NCBI GenBank assembly: GCA_002732015.1
Contig: PCCU01000028.1
Location: 4,391-18,939, forward strand
Length of the DNA stretch: 14,549 nt
Direction of reading: 5' to 3'
DNA from: Candidatus Pelagibacterales bacterium
GTDB lineage: Bacteria; Pseudomonadota; Alphaproteobacteria; TMED109
Under the pieces are notes generated by a model that saw nothing but the letters and a program-made list of their open reading frames with translations, was not told where the DNA came from and ran no database searches. The translations under genes were made by a program, and so were the position numbers. Positions 6,223 to 14,158 of this stretch are shown here, piece after piece (within the stretch, counting starts at the first letter, position 1; every line of letters starts with the position of its first letter).

Positions 6223-7614
6223 TTAGTTTAATTCTTTAACAATTTCTTCAACTATTTTTTTTGCATCTCCAAACAACATAAGAGTATTTTCATTATAAAA
6301 TAACTCATTATCTATTCCAGCATAACCGGGAGATAAGCTTCTTTTAACAAATAAAACTGTTTTCGCAGAAACTACATCTAATATGGGCATACCTGCAATT
6401 GGGCTTGCAGGATCTTTTTTTGCTGCTGGGTTTGTAATGTCGTTTGCACCTATAACAAATGCTACATCACACGTACTAAAGTCTGAATTTACTTCCTCCA
6501 ATTCAAAAACTTCATCATAAGGTACATTTGCTTCTGCCAGCAAAACATTCATATGACCAGGCATTCTTCCTGCAACAGGGTGAATTGCAAAAGTTACTTT
6601 AATATTTTCTTTTTTCAATAAGTCACACATTTCTTTTAGAATATGTTGAGCCTGAGCAACGGCCATCCCATAACCAGGAACAATGATAATATTTTCAGAG
6701 TTTTTCATTATAAAAGAAGCATCCGTTGCACCTCCTGACTTTACGTTCTTATTTGTATCTTTTTTAATTTCTGCTGAAGAGGTTTCTCCAAAACCCCCTA
6801 AAATAACGCTAATAAATGAACGGTTCATGGCCTTACACATTATGTAAGATAATATAGCACCTGAACTCCCCACTAATGCACCAACAATTATAAGTGAAAT
6901 ATTTTCAAGAGTAAATCCAATACCAGCTGCCGCCCATCCTGAATAGGAGTTTAACATTGAAACTACCACTGGCATATCAGCACCACCTATAGGGATAATA
7001 ATTAGTATTCCTATTATAAAAGATAAAACAGCAAGCATTATAAATATATTAATTTCTTGATTAGCCACAAACAGATAAATTAAAACTAAAATAACCAGTG
7101 CTATTATCAAATTAAAAAAATGTTGAAATTTAAAGACTATAGGGTTTCCAGTCATAATTCCTTGGAGTTTAGCAAAGGCTATTATTGATCCTGAAAAAGT
7201 AATGGCTCCTACAACTAGACCAACCGACATTTCAATCGCACTTATAACTTTAATTTTATCACCGGCTAATATATTAAACTTTTCTGGTGCAAGAAATGCA
7301 CCTGCTGCTACAAGCACAGCTGCAAGACCAACTAAGCTATGAAATGCAGCCACTAATTGAGGCATTGCAGTCATTTTAATTTTTAAACCTAATATACTTC
7401 CTATAAAACCTCCTATTAAAATCGCACTAAATAAAAAAGACAAGTTTGAACTATCAGGTTGTAGTATCAGGGTTACTACAGCAATAATCATTCCCAATAT
7501 TCCAAAAGTATTACCTCTTCTAGAACTTTCAGGTGACGATAAACCCTTTAGAGCTAAAATAAAAAAAACTGATGAGATTAGATAAAAAATTGCAGATAAA
7601 TTAGAATTTAGCAT
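6223..7614 (-). CDS. pntB: NAD(P) transhydrogenase subunit beta
   Basis: PntB carries the proton channel and NADP(H) site of the inner-membrane transhydrogenase, which reduces NADP+ with NADH using the proton gradient. The 463 residues match the family (R. rubrum beta 464). About nine membrane segments fill residues 1-260, with His92 (AFHSLVG) and Asp213 (GADMPVVVSMLNSYSGW) at the positions of the functional E. coli beta His91 and Asp213. A short linker (about 275-300) leads to the soluble NADP-binding domain III: VPGYGMAVAQAQ (312-323), HPVAGRMPGHMNVLLAEA (345-362), GANDITNPAA (389-398) and KRSLSPGYAGIDN (424-436). The start overlaps the pntAB stop as TAATG, and the upstream bases are poly-A without a real Shine-Dalgarno, so reinitiation after pntAB is likely. 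Confidence 0.97.
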   Translation of the reverse strand: MLNSNLSAIFYLISSVFFILALKGLSSPESSRRGNTFGILGMIIAVVTLILQPDSSNLSFLFSAILIGGFIGSILGLKIKMTAMPQLVAAFHSLVGLAAVLVAAGAFLAPEKFNILAGDKIKVISAIEMSVGLVVGAITFSGSIIAFAKLQGIMTGNPIVFKFQHFFNLIIALVILVLIYLFVANQEINIFIMLAVLSFIIGILIIIPIGGADMPVVVSMLNSYSGWAAAGIGFTLENISLIIVGALVGSSGAILSYIMCKAMNRSFISVILGGFGETSSAEIKKDTNKNVKSGGATDASFIMKNSENIIIVPGYGMAVAQAQHILKEMCDLLKKENIKVTFAIHPVAGRMPGHMNVLLAEANVPYDEVFELEEVNSDFSTCDVAFVIGANDITNPAAKKDPASPIAGMPILDVVSAKTVLFVKRSLSPGYAGIDNELFYNENTLMLFGDAKKIVEEIVKELN

Positions 7615-7937
7615 TATTTATTTTTTTTTTTCTTATACATTGATAACATTCGTTGAGTAACCACAAATCCTCCAAAAATATTTACACTAGCCAAAACTGT
7701 GGCCATGTATCCTAGGACCAAAGAAAGGTCAAAGGAACTCTCTTTAGAATTATTAAAATTATTTTCTAAACATAACAATGTAAGGCTTCCTACTATTATA
7801 ATTCCTGAAATGGCATTGGTAACACTCATTAAAGGAGTGTGAAGAGCTGGAGTAACAGACCATACCACAAAATATCCTACAAAGATTGCTAAAACAAATA
7901 TTATAAAATTAATTAAAGAAGGATCTACATCATACAT
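7614..7937 (-). CDS. pntAB: NAD(P) transhydrogenase subunit alpha part 2 (membrane domain)
   Basis: This 107-residue protein is the membrane portion of the alpha subunit, a separate gene in many alphaproteobacteria and fused to PntAA in E. coli. Three hydrophobic helices are evident (about 7-28, 35-57 and 69-95). Family sequences VTPALHTPLMSVTNAISGII (29-48) and ATVLASVNIFGGFVVTQRML (75-94) are well conserved. The C-terminus is a lysine tail. AAAGGA lies about eight bases before the ATG. The start overlaps the pntAA stop by 8 bases and the stop overlaps the pntB start by one, so the three genes form a coupled unit. The lysine tail is encoded by a run of 11 A in the mRNA (T run at 7621-7631), a possible slippage and sequencing-error site. 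Confidence 0.96.
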   Translation of the reverse strand: MYDVDPSLINFIIFVLAIFVGYFVVWSVTPALHTPLMSVTNAISGIIIVGSLTLLCLENNFNNSKESSFDLSLVLGYMATVLASVNIFGGFVVTQRMLSMYKKKKNK

Positions 7938-9069
7938 TTTTATTTTCCTTTAAAAAGTTTTCTGTTTTTACACCATTTTTTATTATAATAGTTTTAGTTA
8001 ATAATTCATCATCAGAGTTTATATCAAAACTTTTTCTATCGTCTAAGAAAGAGGTAATGAAATTAAAAATATTTTTAGAGTATAATGAACTAGCATCAAA
8101 AGAAACCAAGCTTGGAAGATTAGTTGGAGAATTAATAACTACATCGTCAATTTTGATTTCTTTTCCAAATTTCACTCCTTCAGTATTTCCTCCTGAAGCG
8201 CCTGCTAAATCAATAATAACACTGCCTAACTTCATTTCTCTTATAGTTTTATTTTCTATTAAGATAGGAGCTTTCTTGCCTGGTATCATTGCAGTTGTTA
8301 TTATTATATCCATATCTTTAGCACTATCATGAATTTTGGCTTTTTGTTTTAGTTTATATTCTTCAGTCATTTCTTTTGCATAAACACTATTTTCCTGTAC
8401 TGTAGAGTCACTATTATCAACTTTAATAAACTTAGCACCTAAACTTTTTACTTGTTCTTCAACTTCTGGTCTTACATCAAAAGCGGTAACTACACATCCT
8501 AATCTTTTGGCAGTAGCTATTGCTTGCAAGCCGGCAACTCCCGCACCTAAAACAAGGCATTTTGCAGGAATTATTGTTCCTGCAGCAGTCATCATCATAG
8601 GAAAAGCTTTCTTAAATAAATTACTTGCTAGAATTACAGCTTTGTAGCCAGCTAAGTTTGCTTGCGATGAAAGTACATCCATAGACTGGGCCCTGCTTAT
8701 TCTAGGTAAAAGGTCTAGAGAAATAACATTAATTTTTTTTATAGCTAAACTTTGTAGAGTTTTATAGTTTTCGTAAGTATCAAATGTACCTACTATAATT
8801 AAATTTTGTTTAGATTTTTCAATAATTTTATCATCAGGTATAGAGGTTACTGATAATAAAATATCTACTTGGTTTATTATATCAAATTTGTTGTCTATTA
8901 GTTTTGCACCAGCCGACTCATAAGAAAGATTTGAAAAACTAGAATTTACACCTGCATCCTTCTCTATTAAGATAGTATAACCCAAGTTGGAAAGTTTTTT
9001 ACAACTCTCAGGAGATATAGCTACTCTGGACTCACCATCAACAGTTTCTTTAAACGTTCCTACAAACAT
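7930..9069 (-). CDS. pntAA: NAD(P) transhydrogenase subunit alpha part 1 (NAD-binding domain I)
   Basis: This soluble peripheral subunit binds NAD(H) and hands hydride to PntB. The 379 residues match separate alpha-1 subunits (R. rubrum about 384). The N-terminus KETVDGESRVAISPE (8-22) is typical of the alanine dehydrogenase/PntA family. RISRAQSMDVLSSQANLAGY (123-142) contains the Arg, Gln and Asp that contact nicotinamide and domain III. MMMTAAGTIIPAKCLVLGAGVAGLQA holds the dinucleotide-binding GAGVAG (175-180), and the ribose-binding Asp is in FDVRP (197-201). The separate PntAB gene and PntA-specific motifs argue against alanine dehydrogenase. No Shine-Dalgarno precedes the ATG, which lies 11 bases after the mlaC stop, so it is probably read from the mlaA-mlaC transcript. 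Confidence 0.97.
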   Translation of the reverse strand: MFVGTFKETVDGESRVAISPESCKKLSNLGYTILIEKDAGVNSSFSNLSYESAGAKLIDNKFDIINQVDILLSVTSIPDDKIIEKSKQNLIIVGTFDTYENYKTLQSLAIKKINVISLDLLPRISRAQSMDVLSSQANLAGYKAVILASNLFKKAFPMMMTAAGTIIPAKCLVLGAGVAGLQAIATAKRLGCVVTAFDVRPEVEEQVKSLGAKFIKVDNSDSTVQENSVYAKEMTEEYKLKQKAKIHDSAKDMDIIITTAMIPGKKAPILIENKTIREMKLGSVIIDLAGASGGNTEGVKFGKEIKIDDVVINSPTNLPSLVSFDASSLYSKNIFNFITSFLDDRKSFDINSDDELLTKTIIIKNGVKTENFLKENKNV

Positions 9070-9080
9070 AATAATGAAAT

Positions 9081-9692
9081 TTATTCGCCAGGAATTTTAA
9101 GATCTGAAATTTTATTCATTTCATCAAGTTTTTCTATTAAACCTTCTAGTCCTACCTGATTTAAAATCATAGCAAAATCATTTTTTTTAGTTCTTAACAA
9201 ACTTACTCCTTCTACCTGCATATCTATAACTTTTGGAACTGTATTTCTTTCTCTAATTCTCCATACAATGTTAGTAGTAGGGTAGTCAGGAGAGGTTATT
9301 GTAGAGTAAACAAAAGCATCTTTTTTTTTTATTTCGGTATTATTAACTTCAAATACTTGCCCCTTGTATGTGCCAAGTTGAGAGGAATAAATTTTTACTA
9401 TATGAAGCTCAAAAATCTCTGCAAACTTCTTTAATTGAGCACTAGAAGAGTTTTTTACAACATTACCTCCTAGAATCACTTTAGATATTAATTCCATATC
9501 AAACTTTTCTTGTAAGAGATTTCTTAGTTCATTTTTTCTTTTCTCTTTATCATCTACTGGTATTTTTAAAATTTTAATTGCTTGATTTCCTATATCTACT
9601 ACAAAATTCTTTGCTTTTTCTGCATCTAAAGAAAACGCTGGGTTCGAAAAAAATAAAAAAAATATAAAAAAACTTTTTATGAAAAGATTCAT
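9081..9692 (-). CDS. mlaC: Periplasmic phospholipid-binding protein MlaC (Ttg2D family)
   Basis: MlaC shuttles phospholipid across the periplasm between MlaA at the outer membrane and an inner-membrane MlaFEDB complex. The protein is 203 residues. It starts with a signal peptide: Lys6, a Phe/Ile-rich core and a likely cleavage after AFS (about residue 21). The Ttg2 pattern follows: an N-terminal helical part with RNLLQEKFDMELISKVILGGN, then the beta region YPTTNIVWRIRE, KVIDMQVEGVSLLRTKKNDF and the C-terminal NQVGLEGLIEKLDEM. GAGAGG lies six bases before the ATG, right after the mlaA stop 12 bases upstream. MlaA and MlaC are expected partners, so the pairing supports both calls. The transporter genes mlaDEF are not in this window. 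pntAA follows after 11 bases. Confidence 0.93.
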   Translation of the reverse strand: MNLFIKSFFIFFLFFSNPAFSLDAEKAKNFVVDIGNQAIKILKIPVDDKEKRKNELRNLLQEKFDMELISKVILGGNVVKNSSSAQLKKFAEIFELHIVKIYSSQLGTYKGQVFEVNNTEIKKKDAFVYSTITSPDYPTTNIVWRIRERNTVPKVIDMQVEGVSLLRTKKNDFAMILNQVGLEGLIEKLDEMNKISDLKIPGE

Positions 9693-9704
9693 AATATTCC
9701 TCTC

Positions 9705-10469
9705 TTATTCTACGTCAAAATCCTGAAAAGGATCGGTTTCATCTGTATTTTGATTTCTTATCATACTACTTCTTCTTTCTAAGTATAGACTTCTAAGTGT
9801 TGCATAAAAGTCAACTGATGTTGCATTTAAATTGTCAATTTTTTCTAAATTTTGTTCTCTAAAATCAATACCTTTTAGTGCCATACCTATCCATATCCAC
9901 TCATCTTTATTATTTCTTTCTAAAGCCAAAGTTACAGGATCTGCATACAAAGAAGTTATTTTTCCTAGGGCATCTCTAACTGTGCTAGGACCTAAAAATG
10001 GCAAAACTAAGTAAGGACCAGGACCTACACCATGAATAGCTAATGTTTGCCCAAAGTCTTCTTTTTGCTTTTCAAAACCTATTTCTGTAGCAACGTCAAA
10101 AATGCCTAGTATACCTATAGTAGAATTAATAACAAATCTTGCTAACGTATTTCCAGTATTTTTAAGATCTCCTTGTAAAGCAGAATTAATAGATGACCAA
10201 GGCTCACTTAAGTTACTTAAAAAATTTCTTACTCCTGTTCTAATCTCAGCAGGAAATACAAACCTATATCCTTTAGCTAGCGGAGCAAGCAAATACTTAT
10301 CAAAAGTTTGATTGAAAGCAAAGGTACCTCTATTTAAATTTTCCCAAGGATCTTCAGCTTCAGGAGTCTTATCTACAATATTACTATTATTAACTGAACA
10401 ATTAGTTATAAAGACTAAAGTAACTAATACTAAAATTTTTATAAAAACTTTTAAATTACACTTCAGCAT
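9705..10469 (-). CDS. mlaA: Outer-membrane lipoprotein MlaA (VacJ)
   Basis: MlaA removes misplaced phospholipid from the outer leaflet of the outer membrane and passes it to MlaC. The 254-residue protein has all family blocks: EDPWENLNRGTFAFNQTFDKY (39-59), NFLSNLSEPWSSINSALQGD (82-101), RFVINSTIGILGIFDVATEIG (111-131), EDFGQTLAIHGVGPGPYLVLPFLGPSTVRD (137-166) and YADPV (175-179). The N-terminus is a lipoprotein signal (Lys7, Lys11, hydrophobic 12-22) ending in ITNC with lipidated Cys24. Asn at -1 is unusual, since Gly, Ala or Ser is the common choice. There is no Shine-Dalgarno; a perfect 28-base palindrome ends at the base before the ATG, and a promoter within it predicts a leaderless message. 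It heads the probable mlaA-mlaC-pntAA-pntAB-pntB operon. Confidence 0.95.
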   Translation of the reverse strand: MLKCNLKVFIKILVLVTLVFITNCSVNNSNIVDKTPEAEDPWENLNRGTFAFNQTFDKYLLAPLAKGYRFVFPAEIRTGVRNFLSNLSEPWSSINSALQGDLKNTGNTLARFVINSTIGILGIFDVATEIGFEKQKEDFGQTLAIHGVGPGPYLVLPFLGPSTVRDALGKITSLYADPVTLALERNNKDEWIWIGMALKGIDFREQNLEKIDNLNATSVDFYATLRSLYLERRSSMIRNQNTDETDPFQDFDVE

Positions 10470-10497
10470 TATAAGATTTTATATATAAAATCTTATA
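10470..10497. repeat. Perfect 28-base palindrome abutting the mlaA start codon
   Basis: The half-site TATAAGATTTTATA (10470-10483) is followed by its exact reverse complement (10484-10497) with no loop. The left end touches the A of the mlaA ATG at 10469. It is too AT-rich, and lacks a following T-run in the direction of the genes, to be a good terminator for the upstream oxoprolinase gene. It overlaps a candidate promoter, so an operator is the better guess. Confidence 0.7.
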
Positions 10498-10504
10498 TTT
10501 ACAA
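10476..10504 (-). promoter_or_regulatory. Candidate promoter of the mla-pnt operon (predicted leaderless)
   Basis: On the minus strand TTGTAA (10504-10499), a 17-base spacer and TAAAAT (10481-10476) match the -35 4/6 and the -10 5/6. Counting seven bases from the -10 puts the transcript start on the A of the ATG at 10469. The -10 and most of the spacer lie within the 28-base palindrome, an arrangement expected of a repressor or activator site. Confidence 0.45.
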
Positions 10505-10519
10505 TAACTTTTATTTTTT

Positions 10520-13500
10520 TTACTTAAAACCACCGCCACCAGGTGTGTATATAATAACAGATTGTCCTTTTTTTACTTTTATTTGGCAAGATGAGGGAAG
10601 TGTTATTAGTGATTTATTTTTTTTTATGTAATTTTCTCCTTTTTTACCTTTTTTTCCACCTTTTAAGCCAAATGGAGCAATTTTTCTTCTATTAGATAAA
10701 ATAGTTAAATCTAAATCTTTTAAAAACTCTATTTCTCTTTTACTGCCATTTCCTCCTGTCCATTTTCCTTGACCTCCACTGCCCCTTCTTATAGAAAAAT
10801 TTAATAATCGCACAGGATAATTCCATTCTAGTATTTCTGCATCCGTTATACTTGTATTGGTCATATGACAATGAACGGCATCTGTTCCATTATTTCCCTC
10901 GGAAGCACCCTCACCTCCACAGATGGTTTCATAATAACCAAAATTTTTATCACCAAAAGTTATATTACTCATGGTTCCATAACATGCAGCCTGAATAGAA
11001 ATAGCACCATTTAGAATGTCTATCAGTGTTTGCGACGTCTCCACATTTCCAGCTACTACAGGTGCAGGATGAATAGGGTTTAACATTGAGTCTTTAGAAA
11101 AAATAAGATTAATATTTTTTAAAGCACCTTCGTTCAAAGGCATATTATCCTTTACTAGTGTTCTTAAGAAATAAATAACAACTGACTTGGTAACAGCTCT
11201 CGGAGTATTAAAATTATTATCTAACAATCTTGAGGAACCGCTAAAGTCAATTTCTAACTTTTTAATTTTTTTATTAAAATTAATTTTTAATTGAATAATT
11301 GATCCGTTATCTAACTTGCATGAAAATTTAGAGTTTGGAATTTTTTTTATTATTTTATCAATAACCTCTGTACAATTTTTATTAATAAAAGATACATATT
11401 GATTGACGGTATCTAAAGAATAAGAAGAAATAATTTTTTCCATTTCTAGAATACCTTTTTTACAAGCTGCAATCTGTGCTTTTATATCATTTAAATTTTG
11501 TATAGGGTCTCTAGAAGGAAATCTTCCTTTTTTAAATTCTTTTAATATTTTATTATCTAATACTTTATTTTTCTGTAAAACTGAAAACCCATTAAACAAA
11601 ATGCCTTCTTCATATATTGATTTTGAAAATGCTGGCATTGATCCGGGTGTAATGCCTCCGATGTCAGAATGGTGAGCCCTATTTGCGAATAAAAAAAGAA
11701 TTTTATTTTTTCTTTTATTTAGAAACGGGGTAATTACAGTTAAATCTGGTAGGTGTGTCCCACCACTGTAAGGATCATTGTGTAATAAGGTTTCTCCTTT
11801 TAGAAGCTTTAATTTATGCTTATCTATGAGATATTTTACAGTTTCACTCATTGCTCCTAAATGTATAGGAATATGAGGGGCATTTGCTATCAAGTCGCCA
11901 TTATGGTTAAACAGAGCGCAACTAAAGTCCATTCTTTCTTTTACATTTACTGATTGAGCAGTATTCTTTAAAACTTCACCCATTTGTTCTGCAATAGAAA
12001 AAAACAAATTATTAAAAATCTCTAATTTTTCTGGGCTAGGAGAGTCAATATTCATAGTTGATTTTCCCTTTAAACTTTTGTTATAGCTTCTAACTATTTC
12101 ATAAGATCCATTTTTTTTTCTAGTTATTTTCCAATTCTTTTCAACAACTAATGTAGTATTAAAGTCATTAAATAATACTGGCCCTTTAAAAGACTTTTTT
12201 GTCTTAAAAGAATTAGAATTTATATATTTTATAGAAACAAATTTATTTTCATAAAAAAAGTTTTTTTCATAATTAGTGATATTTTTTTTATATATCTCGT
12301 TAATGCTATCTGGTATGAATTTAAAATTAAAACTGTTTTTTAGTATTGCTTCTGTTTCTATAGAATCTATAAAGATATCTTTTTTATTATAGTTAAAACC
12401 ATAAGTTTTGAGATGTTTTTTATTAAATAAAGACTTTAATTCTAAAATATCCATTTTTTTTAGAGGCAGGCTTATAACAGTATTAGAACCAAAATACTTG
12501 AGACGAATATAGTAAACTAATCTACTTTTAAAATATTTTTTTTTTATATTATTTTTCATATTATCAATTGCCGATTGCAGATTTTTCTTATTCAATATTT
12601 TTTCACAGCTTGCTTCAAATGTTTCTCCATGACTAGAAAGGCCAGCTCCAAATGCAGATAAAAAACCTGATAAAGGATGAAATATTATTTTTTTTATTTT
12701 TAATTTTTCTGCTACCTTACAAGCAAGTTGTCCCGATGCTGAACCTAACACTAATAATGAATAATTATGTAAATCAAAGCCCTTGTGAGTGCTATTTTTT
12801 TTAATAGTTGAACTCATACTTTCTACAGCTACATCTAAAAAAGCTTTAGCTAACTGCTGTATATTTTTTATAAGAGGATAATCTTTTTGTACTTTTTTAA
12901 GAAGTATCAAAAGCTTTTTTTTTGCAAATCCCCTAGATATTTTTTGACTCTTATTTTTCCCAAAATATTTAGGAAAAAAATCAGGTATTATTCTACCTAG
13001 TATAAGGTTGCAATCAGTAATAGTTAGAGGTCCATTATTTCTATAACATGCAGGGCCAGGAAATGCGCCTGCACTATCTGGTCCTACAGTAAATCTTTTT
13101 TGTTGGTAATTAATTATAGACCCTCCACCTGAGGCAATACTGTCTATTTTTAATACAGGTGATTTCAAATAAATCCCAGAAATTTTTGTTTCCAGTCTTT
13201 TTTCTACCTCACCAGCAAAGTGCCATACGTCAGTAGAAGTTCCACCCATATCAAAACCAATAACTTTTCTTATATTGTTTAATTTTGCTAAATATATTCC
13301 TGCATTAACACCTCCTGCAGGGCCAGATAAAATTGAGGTTTTGCCAGAAAAATTTTTTTTATTGCTTAAAAAGCCACTAGACTGCATATAATTTATATTA
13401 CTAGATGAGAATAACTCGGAAATTTTACTAGTAAAATTTTTTATTACAGGGGTTAGATAATTATCAGCAGTAGTAGTATAACCTCTTGAGGTGTAATTGA

Positions 13501-14092
13501 TCATAGGGCATATATCATAGCTACAAGAAATGTATTTATATCCAATATCCTCTGCTATTTTCTTAATAGTTTTTTCGTGTTTAGGAAACTTAAAGCTATT
13601 TATTAAAGTAATAGATAATGACTGTATTCCTTTTGTAAAGTTTTTTTTAAGTAAATAATATACTTCATTGTAATCTAATTTTTTGATTATTTTACCGTTT
13701 TTAGAAATTCTCTCATCAATTTCTTCTATTTTGTAATAAAGAGGTTTATTTCTTAAATGGTGTCTAGAGAATAGATTATCCCTTTTTTGATTTCCAATAA
13801 CAAAATTATCTTTAAAACCTTTTGTAACACAAAATAGTACTTTATCACCCTTCCTTTCTAATAAAGCATTAGTTCCCACTGTTGTACCAATATTTATTCT
13901 TGATATAGGATAAGATTGAAAAGACTTATTTTCTTTTAGTATTAATTGTATTCCATGTCTTATGGGATTGTAATTATATGCCTTCTCTCTAGAGAGAATT
14001 TTTTTTGTTATCATTTTTCCATCAGGGCGAATAGCAATTACATCAGTAAATGTTCCTCCTTGATCTAACATAAAGTTCCATTTTTTTTTCAT
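10520..14092 (-). CDS. 5-oxoprolinase / N-methylhydantoinase family, fused HyuA-HyuB protein
   Basis: This 1190-residue protein fuses the ATP-binding HyuA half with the HyuB half, the layout of ATP-hydrolysing 5-oxoprolinases that turn pyroglutamate into glutamate. HyuA has FMLDQGGTFTDV (7-18), GTTVGTNALLERKG (69-82), SGPAGG (256-261), FDMGGTSTDVW (280-290), SGGGSI (321-326) and VGPDSAGAFPGPACY (336-350). A linker domain follows (about 500-675). HyuB starts near residue 680 with KERMDFSCALF (718-728), LHNDPYSGGTHLPD (770-783), ANRAHHSDIGG (803-813), a GEGASEGNNGTDAVH segment and the end TPGGGGFK (1183-1190). The usual GGAGGQHA loop of HyuA reads GSASGQLA (450-457), so substrate may differ from oxoproline. 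The start puts the first beta strand in place, although no Shine-Dalgarno is seen and codons 2-4 are nine A. No transporter lies beside it. Human OPLAH is about 1288 residues. Confidence 0.92.
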   Translation of the reverse strand: MKKKWNFMLDQGGTFTDVIAIRPDGKMITKKILSREKAYNYNPIRHGIQLILKENKSFQSYPISRINIGTTVGTNALLERKGDKVLFCVTKGFKDNFVIGNQKRDNLFSRHHLRNKPLYYKIEEIDERISKNGKIIKKLDYNEVYYLLKKNFTKGIQSLSITLINSFKFPKHEKTIKKIAEDIGYKYISCSYDICPMINYTSRGYTTTADNYLTPVIKNFTSKISELFSSSNINYMQSSGFLSNKKNFSGKTSILSGPAGGVNAGIYLAKLNNIRKVIGFDMGGTSTDVWHFAGEVEKRLETKISGIYLKSPVLKIDSIASGGGSIINYQQKRFTVGPDSAGAFPGPACYRNNGPLTITDCNLILGRIIPDFFPKYFGKNKSQKISRGFAKKKLLILLKKVQKDYPLIKNIQQLAKAFLDVAVESMSSTIKKNSTHKGFDLHNYSLLVLGSASGQLACKVAEKLKIKKIIFHPLSGFLSAFGAGLSSHGETFEASCEKILNKKNLQSAIDNMKNNIKKKYFKSRLVYYIRLKYFGSNTVISLPLKKMDILELKSLFNKKHLKTYGFNYNKKDIFIDSIETEAILKNSFNFKFIPDSINEIYKKNITNYEKNFFYENKFVSIKYINSNSFKTKKSFKGPVLFNDFNTTLVVEKNWKITRKKNGSYEIVRSYNKSLKGKSTMNIDSPSPEKLEIFNNLFFSIAEQMGEVLKNTAQSVNVKERMDFSCALFNHNGDLIANAPHIPIHLGAMSETVKYLIDKHKLKLLKGETLLHNDPYSGGTHLPDLTVITPFLNKRKNKILFLFANRAHHSDIGGITPGSMPAFSKSIYEEGILFNGFSVLQKNKVLDNKILKEFKKGRFPSRDPIQNLNDIKAQIAACKKGILEMEKIISSYSLDTVNQYVSFINKNCTEVIDKIIKKIPNSKFSCKLDNGSIIQLKINFNKKIKKLEIDFSGSSRLLDNNFNTPRAVTKSVVIYFLRTLVKDNMPLNEGALKNINLIFSKDSMLNPIHPAPVVAGNVETSQTLIDILNGAISIQAACYGTMSNITFGDKNFGYYETICGGEGASEGNNGTDAVHCHMTNTSITDAEILEWNYPVRLLNFSIRRGSGGQGKWTGGNGSKREIEFLKDLDLTILSNRRKIAPFGLKGGKKGKKGENYIKKNKSLITLPSSCQIKVKKGQSVIIYTPGGGGFK

Positions 14093-14114
14093 ATTGTACT
14101 TTTGTTAATATTAT

Positions 14115-14150
14115 TTAATTAGTATATTATTTTTTTATAATACTAAATAA
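14115..14150. promoter_or_regulatory. Divergent promoter region with imperfect dyad between the oxoprolinase and djlA-like genes
   Basis: The 66-base gap has a dyad with perfect 7-base arms TTAGTAT (14119-14125) and ATACTAA (14140-14146), extended outward by TTA/TAA after one mismatch. A consensus TATAAT at 14136-14141 faces the djlA-like gene and would start the transcript about 11 bases before its ATG. TATACT on the opposite strand (14126-14121) could serve the oxoprolinase gene. No strong -35 is seen for either. Confidence 0.35.
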
Positions 14151-14158
14151 TTTTTTTA

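Noticed and set aside
8057..8332. Open frame of 91 codons on the plus strand
   Set aside because: Antisense to pntAA; no recognisable domain or convincing ribosome site.
9832..10311. Two open frames of 60 and 69 codons on the plus strand
   Set aside because: Both are antisense to conserved blocks of mlaA and resemble no known family.
10470..10497. Palindrome as an intrinsic terminator of the oxoprolinase gene
   Set aside because: The stem has only two G:C pairs and no T-run follows on the minus strand; it runs straight into the mlaA start.
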